The position numbers and the translations under genes are program-made. From NCBI GenBank assembly GCA_964030785.1, contig OZ034975.1, positions 33,633,769 to 33,697,768 on the forward strand: 64,000 bases of DNA, given 5' to 3'. The DNA is from Siderastrea siderea (Eukaryota > Cnidaria > Anthozoa > Scleractinia > Rhizangiidae). The notes beneath the pieces are model-generated. The model had not been told where the DNA came from and did not search any database. It was given only the letters and a program-made list of their open reading frames with translations. Positions 23,301-36,000 of this stretch are shown piece after piece (the first letter of the stretch is position 1; every line of letters starts with the position of its first letter).

Positions 23301-26300
23301 GCAGCTGAAACATTTATAACATTTAGCGCTCCGCTCATGGGTCATCAAATAACTGCAATAAAGCTTTAAATTATTTCCCTTTCTTTTGACCTGTCATGTT
23401 TTCATTACACTCTGAATTACACATGTAATTACTGTCCTTATTTTTCAACTGAAGACGGCAGAAACTTGCGTTCTTGCATTAGATATTAGAACTGGTATGC
23501 TAAACTAACTTATTCGTTTATAAATAAAACTACAATATGTATCGATCTTGCCTTCCATACACTCGCGGACTATTATTTATCGGTTTACTGTTTTGCCACA
23601 CCGCTTTCCTCCGTTAAGTCTGTTTCGAAACATTTTCACTGACAATCGACGCTGGAGTGATTTGCCAGTTTATTCTGCCCAGCACCAAGTTCTAAATGCT
23701 ATGTTCTCGAAAAGCTGGAAGCCAGGCGAAAATCTATTCTAAATCCAAGTCACCCCAGCCGTGAATATAGCCTGATGTACTGAAATCCTTGCTAATTCAG
23801 GGCTCCAGATTCTCTCAATATTTGGGTCACAGACGTATATTATTCCTCCAAGACTTCCAAAGGAAACACTAAAAACAAAGTTGATTTTTGGGCTTCAGTT
23901 CTCCTTTGACAATGTCGCAGCAGTTTAGGTAGCGTATCTTACCTACAACACATGCTCAACTAAGTTCGACTCAATTCTTGCTAATACATTCAACTTTGCC
24001 GAAGGCAAATAAATATTTCACCCCGTGATAAAGACGTACTCGTCACATCGTGACCCTCGTACATTGAAAAACTTTATGACAGCGGAATCGTTACTTCACA
24101 GAGAAGAGAAAGCACCACTCTGGATTTTGCAATTCTAGCACGTATTTAGTTTGTTTCGTTTTCCCTTTTTTCGTTTCCAAACCTTTTGTTCGTTTTAAGA
24201 AAAGACCCTTCGATGTTTAATTTAACTAAATCGTTACGAATTGCGAGTCAACTTGTTTACTTTTGCAAGGGGATTCCCGGGTTAGCATTCACAGCGGTCA
24301 AACGCATAAAGTACGTCACTGCCGGTCTTTCAGAACCTTGAAGTTTGAATCAGTTCAGACATTTACGAGCGCGAAGTTGGTATGAAAATGATACATAAAA
24401 TGCCCCCATAAACAAAATTTTGCGCCGATAAAACTTGTGAATGCCAGTTACTTCGTTCTGAACACATGCTCGATGTAAAAAGCTTAAGTTTTCAGAAATG
24501 GCGTTAAGTTTTGCGGTTAAAGTGAAACTTTCGACATTTGTCTGTATTTCCCTTTGTAAAATTATGGCGGGAACTACGCATGCGCCGCGCGTTTGACCGC
24601 TATGTGGGGTTAGCAATCTGGATTTAAACATCACGTCACGAGATATGACTAGACGTGTTTGACCGTGAAGTGGCGATTTCGTTTTCCCCAAACTGTGATG
24701 ATCTGCTCGTGTTTATCAACCATTATATTTTGATTTTACTGCCATTCTCTTTACTGTTTGTATTCAAGGTCTAGGCACAACAGTCAATATTTTCTCGTCT
24801 CTGTGCAAGCATTTTCAGTTTTGGGCGAATTTTTACCGACCTTCAACGTTTGAGTTAAATTTGATTTTTTTCTGCAGAATAAATAAAAAGCGATAACAAA
24901 GACAAGCTGAGTCATCAGAGTTAACACATTACGTCATCCAGTAAATAGTGTGTTGCCCAGTCACACTTTTCGTCACGATAGTTCGTATAAATACGGGATT
25001 GCGCTAACATTTGTTAACCTGGGGGTGGGCCGGTTAAAATGCCCATTGGTCTTTCTTGTTACTGTTTAAGATTGTTAATTTTCCGTTTGTGACTTCTCGC
25101 AAGATAGAATGCCGCTCGGCCTGCGGCTTCGTGGCCGTCTATCTTTGCTCGGGAAAATATATCCCTTAGAACACTCACGTTCATTGTCTAACCCTTACAT
25201 AATCCCTGATTTTTATTCACTGTCTGAAAAGGTGGTGGTGGCTTTGATAGTAACAGGGGAGTGCGGGGCATAAACGAGTACTCTTTGTTTGCCCAGTTTG
25301 TATTTTTTCCCTTTATATTTTGCTTCTACTTAGCTAATGTTTAAGTTTGTTATAGGTTTTCGTTCTGACTACTGTTAGCCTATAGTAAGTTGACATTTGC
25401 GATTTTTGCAACTGTTAAGTATTGTAAAGCATTTGTTAAGCGTTGTAGAGTAGCGTAAAAAAAGGTATGTACCATGTAAAACCGCATATACTTATGCAAA
25501 AGTTCACTTTTTTAATCGGCTACCTACTAAATTTTTTCTCCTTAGTGTTGATCTGCTGTTTTGTTTTTTTAGGTCCACCAAGCATCACTCACATCTCCTC
25601 TAACCAAACAGTGAATGAGGGAGATAAAGTGACTCTGAACTGTACAGCTGATGGTAATCCAGCACCAACAAGCATCACCTGGACAAGACTCTCTGATGAC
25701 AGTGTTGTAAGCTTTCCTTTGACCATCACTAGACAGCATGACGGAGGCTACAGATGCACAGCAAATAACGGCATTGGGAGTCCTGCCACTAAAGATGTAT
25801 TCGTTACTGTACAATGTGAGTGTTGGAAAGTCATGAATTCAGTTGTGTTTGTTTGTTTGCTTTTTGAGCAGAGATTAGTTTTCGTAAAAACTGCAGTGTA
25901 CGTCGGTGGGGAGAGAAATACATCAAATTGATATCAACTGAGCTGACATGGGGTGAATTGACCACTGTGATAAGATTTCTGTAAACAGCTGGTGTTTGTT
26001 GGTGTCTTGAGCGTTCACACTTTGTCAGAGCGCATCAGGAGATTATGGGTTGTGTGTGGTTTGGAAGCCGGTGAGGAGATGCGTTATTGGTGTGGTGATG
26101 TAAAACACTTGTCCTACCTTCACTTGCAATGTGGGCAAAAAGTAGTCAGTCAAACGATTTGTTTAAATTACTGACTGTTTCAGTTGCATCTCCACAAACG
26201 CTATCTACCGCAGGACTTGTAAACTTTGCAGAAAAAACTCACATGGGCAAAACGGGCGGAAAATTGGTTGACCGTTTCCATGAAGATTTGCGACGCGTAA

Positions 26301-29300
26301 GGAAAAAGAAAACGGGAAAGAGGCATCCAAACCAGTTGCTCAACACTTTAATCTCCCCAACCATTCCGCCCGGCACTTGAGAGTTTGTGGTCTTTTAGTA
26401 CAGAAAGGCAGCACGCAAAGCCGTAGAAGCAATGCACAAAAGTAATTATTAACCTTTCATAGCTTCATTGATTATCTCCATGGAATTAAACATGCTTGCC
26501 TTCATCGATAGTGCAGCCCTTTTCTTTCATATCCATACCACACTCATGCAGGCCATAATCCTTTGATTTGCTCTTACAAAGGGCTTATGGCTGAAAGCTA
26601 GCTTTTGAATCTTTTTACATTGGTAAATTTACCGTCAACAAGTCATTTGATAATATATAGATTTAGCCAAGCCTAAAAGCGGAGCCCCCCTTTTTGTTTT
26701 GTCTGTTTTTTGCTTTTGTTTTTTGTTTTGTTTTGTTGTTTTGTTTTTGCTGGCAGTTATTAATTTGTGAAAATACTCTCATCCAAGTCGTTTTATTAAA
26801 AAAAACAAAGAAAAAAAAATTCTTGCTCCCACTGAGTGTCGAACCCGGCTCGTCGGCGTGAGATGCCGGTAACTAGTCCACTAGGCCATGGGCGTTTGAT
26901 ATTGTCTTCGCAGTTAATTTTAATACTTATTTCTTTCTTCGTGACAAGCTGCCTATCAGCATGAAAATGCTGGTGTTTTTCCTGGCAAAATGTGTTCGAA
27001 ACGCCGTAAAAACCATGGTTGTGGACAGAAAAAGCCAAAAAGCACTAGCTCTGCTATATTTGGCGTCGAAACCGCTGCGAAAAGCTGCGAACTCAAGCGG
27101 TGTGCCGACCGAGTTTGAACAGAACCGACGAGGCAAATTTGAACCAGTTTTTGCCTGAACTTTATCGCCGAATTTCTTTCGCCTAGGTTGAACTTTTCCC
27201 CTTCCACCAAAAAGACAACTGAGTGTTCTTTTGAACTTTTTTTTTCCACTTACAAATTTGTTTTTGACTTTTGTTGTCTTTGCTTGTTTTCCTACAACGC
27301 GGGTCAACATGCGATTTCGCGCCGAAAACACACGGGATTCAGCACAGGATTCTATCCAGTGTAGGAAGTGTATTGGTAGCCCTGTGGTGCGGACGGACGG
27401 ACGTACGGATGTACGGACGGACGGTCACGTGACTACTACGTCACTACCAAAATTTTTTGGCTTGATAGATTACCAAATTTCCTTAGCAATGGAGCTCCGC
27501 TGACGCGTTGGCGCGCTGGCTCCGCTATCAGTAAATTTGTGTGTTCAAATGTGCTGATTATTACCCTCAATGAGAAAATTGGAAATGTAAAGTACTTGAA
27601 AACTACCGAGCGTTTTCGACCCAGTGTTGTTAAAATCTGAAAAATATTTCACAATTATTCACCGAAGTGGGGGTGTATAGTGTTAGATATTTGCCAAGCT
27701 GCGAAGCGGGGAGGTAAGTATCGACCACGCTTCATAGACACTGAGGTGAAAAACTGAATTCTCCTCAAGGTGATCACCTTACCTGGCATTTTGGGTGTTC
27801 GTTGACTTGTCTCCTAGAGGCTTAAATGTACATTTTTTACAGGAATTATTTGTGTTGGTGAAATCAGATAATTTATTTTGACACATCAGCATAAACGCAC
27901 ACAAAATGTCGATATCCTATGACCAAGCACAGACTAACCCCCAAAAAACAGTAAGTTGAGCAAACGCTTTTAAGCTCAAACATTAAGTTCATCACCCTGG
28001 TGCCAGAAACCAAACAACTTTAGAGGCGTACACCAAAACCTTTGGCCAAACTCTAGCCCACACCAGCAATATAGGACGCTGACGCATCAGCGATAAACTT
28101 TCCAGTTCAGCCACCCACCTAGTGCCAGAACATTATCGAGCACAATAAAAGAACAACAACAACGACCAAAAGGAAAAACACGCACGAACTATTTTTCCAC
28201 CTGGTGACGTGACACAATGAACAGGATTACACTAAGAAGGCCAAATGAAGCTCACGGTGCTACAGGAAAAACAATTCACCAGGCAAGTACAGTGTTTCGT
28301 CAGTCGCAAACAAGACAGGAACTGAAACCAAAAGCTGGGAACAGGAAAAGACCGCGTGGTGAAGGACTGTTACAAGGAACACGAAGCCAAACAAGTCTGT
28401 CAAAAACACTGTGATAGGGTTATGGCTACTTCATGGCCTTTAGTTCGGCCTCCTTAGTGACACGGCCACGTTGTTTAGTCCGGTAAACACTTGATGTATA
28501 AGCACGATCAAGTAAATGGCACAAACAGTCCATTGTATTTCAAGTCAAGTACACGAACTGTAACATGTCAACATAAAATGCATCCTGTCGTTCGGCTTCC
28601 TACATTGACACTTTTCGTTCTTCTTTAATTTGTGTCACATTCTCACCCGGAAAATGCTGCCGCCTTTTTGTACCACCACCATCCTTATTTTATGCACTAG
28701 TTTATAAGGTCAACTTCATGCCTTACTCTCGTTAATTTTTGGGGGTACTGAATTTCGTGAAACTGACATGTTTATATTTTGTGAGGCTTATTTTTCGTGC
28801 AATTTTTTTTTTGGGGGGGGGGGAATATTCTCAAACGGCATTAAGGCCCCATTTGCATGGTCTCGGGTACCCGATATAACCCTTCCCCCGGGTTACCCTG
28901 GGTGAGCTACCTTTTCACCCGTTTTTTTGACGAATTCAACGAACCGGTTACATGATCATGACGATCACCAACTCGTGTCGGAGAGGCGAGGCAACTCGGG
29001 GGCGAGTTGTCTCACCTTGGCAGGTAGGGTAACCCTTGTAGGCGGGACAACTTTTTGTCATATAAACACTCGCTTACCCGGGACGATTTTTGCGTAACGT
29101 CTAGGTTTTTGGTTTAAAAAACGTCTAATTCAGCAAAGTGTATATCGAAGAAATAATATTTAAACAAACAGAGGCTACGATGATCAAATCAACTAAAAAA
29201 ATTGTAAGGAAAAAGGCTTCCTGAGGACATAAATATCAAAGTAAGATTTCGGAATAGTTAATTAGGTTCAACTTTGACTCGGTATTAAAGGCGTATCAAA

Positions 29301-32300
29301 GTGCACGTGTTGGTTAAAAACAACAAATTACGCGAATTTTTGAGCACAGCAAAATTGTCACAAAAAAAAGAGCGAAAAACAGAGTAACGCTGGTGGGTTA
29401 GAAAAGGTTTGTAGTCGAATAACTTTGATGCCTTCTAGGAGGAATAAGATTGTGTTTAATTTTCCGTAGCAATTTTGTCAATCGTGAAAATTAAGACCTA
29501 CTAACGAGTTCTACTATATAAATTCGAATTTAATTCCCCAATTTTCTTCAGACAAACCCGAAGGCATTACTATCAGCACAGGTGTGGCTCAGAATACCAT
29601 CAAACAAGGACAGACTGTGACTTTTACATGCAATGTGAACGACGCCTTTCCGCCGGTGTCAGAATACAAGTTCTACCTCCAAGGCAGTATTAGTAAAGTT
29701 ACAAACGTCAATAAACTTACCATCGTTGGCGTGAACAGATCACAGCACTATGGCGAATACAAATGTGTCGCTCACAATGCTGCTGGAGATGAACAAAGTG
29801 CTGGGGTTCGTCTCAATATAAATGGTGAGTCAATTTTTAGAGAAGACCCCAAAATAATTTTATCGTAAAGATTAACTAATTATTAGTATGGAATTGCATG
29901 ATTAGTATTTTGTACATGTATGTTATAGTTTTGGCTAGTGATGCAGTTTGTAACTATTGATAGGGGCAAGCTAACCACACACATCAGAAAAAGAGTTGAT
30001 TGTGAAGATGACCTCCGCTTCAGTGGTCAGACGTACGACCCGTGCACAGCTCACACCAACATTTGGTGCGAGAAAGTATAATCAAGCATGGGATACTTAA
30101 TTGAAGACGTTAACTGGCATTCTTCAGACTTTTGTGGCCCAGAATTTTGCTTCACACTTTTTCTAATGTTCCAAGTTGCGAGACAATAGAAACAAAAAGT
30201 GGCCATCACATGGGCAATTAGCCAACCTTCATATCACTAGTCAATAATCGGCACTAAAGCGTTTTTACGAATAGACATAGAAATTTCATCAAGGGAGATT
30301 TTACCGTTGTTGAATCAGTGCTCTCATATGCTTCAATTTCCATGCGGTGCTAAGAAAACCATACTTGATAAGTACCAGCATACACGTTATTATTGTCCTC
30401 CTTAATAGAAAGTTTTCTTTTTTTAATTTTCAGTTCCCTCCGCGATCAAGTGGTTAACAGGGAATATAACAGTCAATGAAACAAATCCCATTGATTTAAG
30501 ATGTGACGTATCTGGTTACCCACCACCGGTTAACACATGGAAAAAAGGTGGAAAACAAATAGGATCGGAAAATAATAAACGTATAAATTGCTACTAATGT
30601 AATATCTGCTAAAAAGTAAAATGCTACCCTAAAAGTAGCCAGAGATTATAAGAGGTTATTTCTCTCTCTTTCGCTGGAGAACATCTGCGTGAGCTTCAAA
30701 TAGGAGAACTTCCGTATTACCGATGTAGGACAATCCAGATATGAGTGATCGGTGCTTCAGTTTCTCATTAACAATACCTACATTCAGTTCCTTCTCGTTG
30801 GGCAGTTGCCAGCTGATTTGAAAGCATATCAAGCAATTTATCCCTCGGACGTACCAGCAAAGTCACACCCCCACCGTGGTACAAGGGGGGTTGATAGACC
30901 CCCGCCCAGCCTTGGGTTTTCGTTGTGTTGCAATATTTTGAGAAGATTTCACCTTTAATAGAAAGCCTGTGATGGCTGGCCGCCATATTGGGCGCCATCT
31001 TGGATTTTATCGAAAATTAGAAATTGTCAAAAACGTTAAAAATTGAAAATTTTCGACGCTGGACATGTAGAATATGACATAATTAATCATTTTGCTGCTT
31101 TTTTTGACATTTTTTGCATTTTTCACCTAAAAGGGGGGGCATCAACCCCCCCCGCTTGTACGCCCGAGGGTTAAGATTAGTATCGCTATAACATATTTTA
31201 CAGTCGTGTTACCTTGTACCATATCAGCAGGTAACTTATTTAATATTAGTTTTTAATATTAGATGTTGTTTGATCTGTTTTAAGTATTCCTTTAGGCCAC
31301 ATTCAAAGATTGTTGTATTATTTTCCTTAATAATCGAGCATATTTGTAAATAAATGTAATGCTACTTGCATGTCCTATTCCATAGCTTCTAACACTTGCT
31401 CAACACATTCATGTAACTGTAGTGATAAATTGGTACTTGTAAATATGCCATGTAACGAGCATCTTTAGTTAATAAAGTCCGATCAAACCTACTAGTGTGG
31501 GATTAATTCTGTGACCTTTAAACTTCAACCTTTAAAATAATGGTCATCATCAATTATTCATTGATTGAAAGTAACACGTTTGCTTTCAATAAGAGAACAT
31601 CTTTATCAATGAAGCTTCACGCTCTGCTTAACACACGTGTGTCCTTAGGCGCCCTTGCGGATTACGATGGTGGCATGGCATAGTCTCTTACAGTCCCTGC
31701 GAATTGAATTTTAAAACGTCAAGACATTTACGTAAGTTCCGCGTCAATGCGCATCTCAGACGCACTGAGAAACAAATGATCCATCGTATATCAACCGTAA
31801 TGCATCTGTACCCCTTTATAAGGTACAATTACTATGCCAACTGCAGATCTTGTATTTGTTTGGGTTAAGTTAATGTTAATTTGTCAAATACTTGCATCCT
31901 CAATCACTGGCTCATTATTAAATCAACAGATGAAGCGACCATTACGAGTGCTACGTCCACTGTAACCCAGTCTTGGATTGGACAGACAGTTAAACTGACG
32001 TGTGTAGCAGATGGTGTTCCCATGCCAGTCCTCACCTGGAAAAAACCGGATGGAAGCGAATTGAAAAAAGTTACAGCGACGGAGAATGTAGCAGATGCAG
32101 TGATGAAAGGAGATAATGATTTTGGATTTTATACCTGCCACGCTGAAAATGGCATAGGTGCTGCCACACGCAAAGTGGTACTGAAACAAATAAGTGAGTT
32201 GGACTCGTTGTAAGTTTATTGGTTTTGAATATGTATCACGATATATTTTTCTGTACAATGAGGAAAAACGACTTACTACAGCTTTACATGTAGGTTAGCA

Positions 32301-33035
32301 GACTTCACTGATGCCCGGCTGGTGTTGTTATCGCCCTTGGAGAGAGAGCATTTAGTACATGTGTCACATGTACATGTATAAAAAAAGTTCAGGTCACAGG
32401 TAGCCTCTGTTCGTTTATTCGCTATCTCAATGTAGTTCTCAAATTTTTCCTGCTTTGCGCACACATCTGATCACATTAAGCCGGCCCTAGATCATGCTAC
32501 TGTTGCTCCCTATAAAGTCTATCTCATGATCGTTGCCATACAAGGACTGTTTGGTAGGTATATTCTATATTTGTTAAACGGCCGCTTTGAATGAAATTTG
32601 CCAACTTCTTCCGTCACTAGTAATGATGTTTTTGGAAGTTAAGCATATTCAATTTGCTAGTAATATTGACGCCGGCTTCTTGGCTTTGACCCTTTTTCAA
32701 CTCCATCCTCTTGTGACTTTCCTTAATACTTTATTATTAAATTCCAATCGTCCATAAAATTTAGAGACCAAAAAAGAAAGATCGAGTTATTGCCACACAG
32801 ACAAAAGTTTGTCTCGAAGCACACCGCTTACCAGTTTATTTTTAGATGGTATAATATTAATTAGCACACGCTTCTTCTCTTAGCGTCCAGTTTTGGACTC
32901 ATTCAGCTAACACGTGCACCTAAACCATGCCACCCATGTGTGTAGGTTGCATGCACGTGCCTTTGGAGCCCGCTTAAATGTAACTCGGTTTTTGATCACA
33001 CCTGTGCAGGATCCATTATGTTCTGGACGATAATT

Positions 33036-33070
<35 letters not shown>

Positions 33071-36000
33071 CAACAACAACAACAACAACAATTTATTGGT
33101 ATTCCCATATAAAATGGTATTACCTAGGATAACAATATAAGGATTTACATACTCTAACAAAATAAAAAAAAATAAAAAAACTAAATAGGATTACAAGTTT
33201 CTCTTATACGTAATGCTTCATAGATATAATAACCTAGTTTCTTACAGATGAAAGAATCAACATTATTAAACAAGAAAATAATTTTATCAGTATCGTTCAG
33301 AACATTAACTAATGGATATTTAAGTACAATATCACTTGTTATTTGTTGCCTAGTAGTTCTATAGCGATCACAATGAAATAAGAAATGGATTTCATCCTCT
33401 ATTTGATTAGAGTGACAATATTGACAAATCCTAAGAGATTCGGGTAGTTTAGGTATACAATGTCGCCCAGATTCGATTCGAAGACTGTGATTGCCTGATC
33501 GTAGTTTAGCTACAGCTCGTCTATGCTTTTGATTCTTCACTTGTTCTAAATAATCAGATCTACTAACATCTGTTTTAAATATAGAGTAGAAGCATAACTT
33601 CTTATTAGAGCGGATTAACTCCAGTTGGTGTCTTTTTAAACTGGTTGTGATGTGGCATTTTATTTTTTGTAAATTATGTTTGATTGTTGGTATATTATTA
33701 TTATTTTGAATTGTTTTGCTATGCGATTGTTTTTGAATGTCTAGATAATTATGAATAATTTCATTAACTGTTAACATGAAAGAGGGTTTTGTTTCATTTG
33801 CCAATTGATTGGAAATGATTAAGCATTGTTTGGCAATACTGTTTTCTGGGAGAGATTCAAGATGTATCCAAAATTTAATTATTCTTAATAAGATATTCAA
33901 CCTAAGAGGGAGTCGTCCAGTTTCATTGCGGGCTACCACATTAGGTGCTCTTCTATTAAGGCCAAGAAAGCATTTGTAGAATTGTGTATGTTGTCTTTCT
34001 ACTGTGTCTTTTTCCCATTTTTTGAAGTTGATACTATCGTAAGCTCCCCAAATTTCGGAACCGTATAAAAGGATGGGAAGAAATAAAGTATCAAATAGTT
34101 TATTACACGTTTTGATGGGTAGTTTATTAAAGTCAAGATAACGTTTCGAAGCAAATATCGATCTTCTGGCTTTTTCGACCAGAACTTTTTTGGAATTAGC
34201 AAAACTTCCATTTGTGTTGAAGGTAATGCCAAGATAACTGTATTGTGAGGCTTTATCAATTGGAATTCCATTTAAAAAGAAAGAGAACTTATCACGTGTT
34301 GATTTTCGGTTTTGTTTTTGGAAAATTAATGTTTTGGTCTTTTTAAGATTAATTTTTAGTAACCATTTCTCGCTATAATCTTGGAGGGTGTTTAGTTGCT
34401 TTTGAAGACCAGCGGCACTTCTTGATATCAATATTAGATCATCTGCATAGAATAAACAGTTAACAGGGAGTCCATTTGGTAAAGTAATTGAATCTGTGTC
34501 ACGTGAAGATTCTAGCAAATGTGGAAATTCATCTAGATATAAATTGAACATTAAAGGGGAAAGGATACACCCTTGTCGCACACCTCTGTTGTAATCGAAG
34601 AAGGAACTTCTCTTGTTACCATTTTTGACAGCACATTTAGTCTTTGAGTACATATCAGAAATTAAATGATAAAACTGTCCACCTATGTTTTTGGACAATA
34701 ATTTGTGTAGCAAACCATCATGCCAAATAGAATCAGGCTTTTTGAAAATCTACAAAGCAGCAGAATAATTTTCCCTTGTTTGCATTAGTCACGTATTTAT
34801 CAATAAGTGTCCTTAGCGAGAAGATGTGATCTGATGTTCGGAAACCTTTGAGGAAACCAATTTGAGAGGGGTGTATTAAATTGTGGTCTTGGAGGTAGGT
34901 AAGTAATCTATTATTTAAGACAACGGAAAATAATTTGCCTAAGCAACTAGTGACACAAATGCCTCTATAATTTGAGGGATCAGATTTATTCCCTGATTTG
35001 AAGATAGGAGTTATAAACCCAGTAGACCATGAATCTGGATAAGTTCCTTTGCTAAGTATGAAATTGAATAATTTTGTTAAAGAAGTTGTCAAATAATGAG
35101 CTCCGCTTTTCAACATTTCGTTCCTTATTCGATCAAGACCAGCTGCTTTCTTATTTTTAAGCATTTTGATTGATTGTTTAACTTCTTTCTCAGAGAAAGG
35201 TTTATCAAGGTTATTAAGCTGCGATAGTGTTGTTTTTTTGTGTTCTAACTCTTTGATTATTTCCTCTTGTTTCTTGAGTAGATTTGCATTTGGTGTTGAA
35301 TGTAATTGCTGAAAGTGATTATACAGTTTGCACATAGGAATAGTTGAGTCAAGTGAGGTTTGTTTTTGTTTCGAAAGAGATTTCAGATTGGTCCAAAAAT
35401 TCAGTGGATCTCTAGTTTTAATTAGTTCATCAATTTTATTATCTCGGTGTTGGAGTTTTTTCTTTCGTAATAACTGTTTGTATTGGCTTCTTGTCGAGTC
35501 GGGTTTGTTCATCCAAAGGATTTTTATGCGTTCTATGGGAAAGGCGATGTAAATTTTTCCTGGCGCGATTACACTCGTTATCAAACCAAATTTGGGAGTT
35601 ACGTTTTGATTTTTTGTTCTGTTTTACAATTTTTAACGATTGCTTTGCAGCAGTTTCTAATATATTCACAAATTTCTCAACGAGGATGTTGATATCCCCT
35701 ACATGCTCAAAATTTAAAAGTTCAAAATCATGAATAAGTTGCTTTATCTCAGCGGAATTTAGTGCAGAAATAAAAGAGTCCTTAGAGTCTGTGGACCATT
35801 TAAACTGTCTTGGAAGACTGAGGAAGTCATCTTCAAGAATTTCCTCATCACTTGTTAATAATGACGAGTCAGTTTTTATCCATGTGATTAATTGGCAATG
35901 ATCTGAAAATGGTGTTGGCTGTCGGATTACTAAAGATTCGAAAAGATACAGAATTTCATGACTGGCAATAATATAATCAACCGTACTTGAGCCTTGGTTT

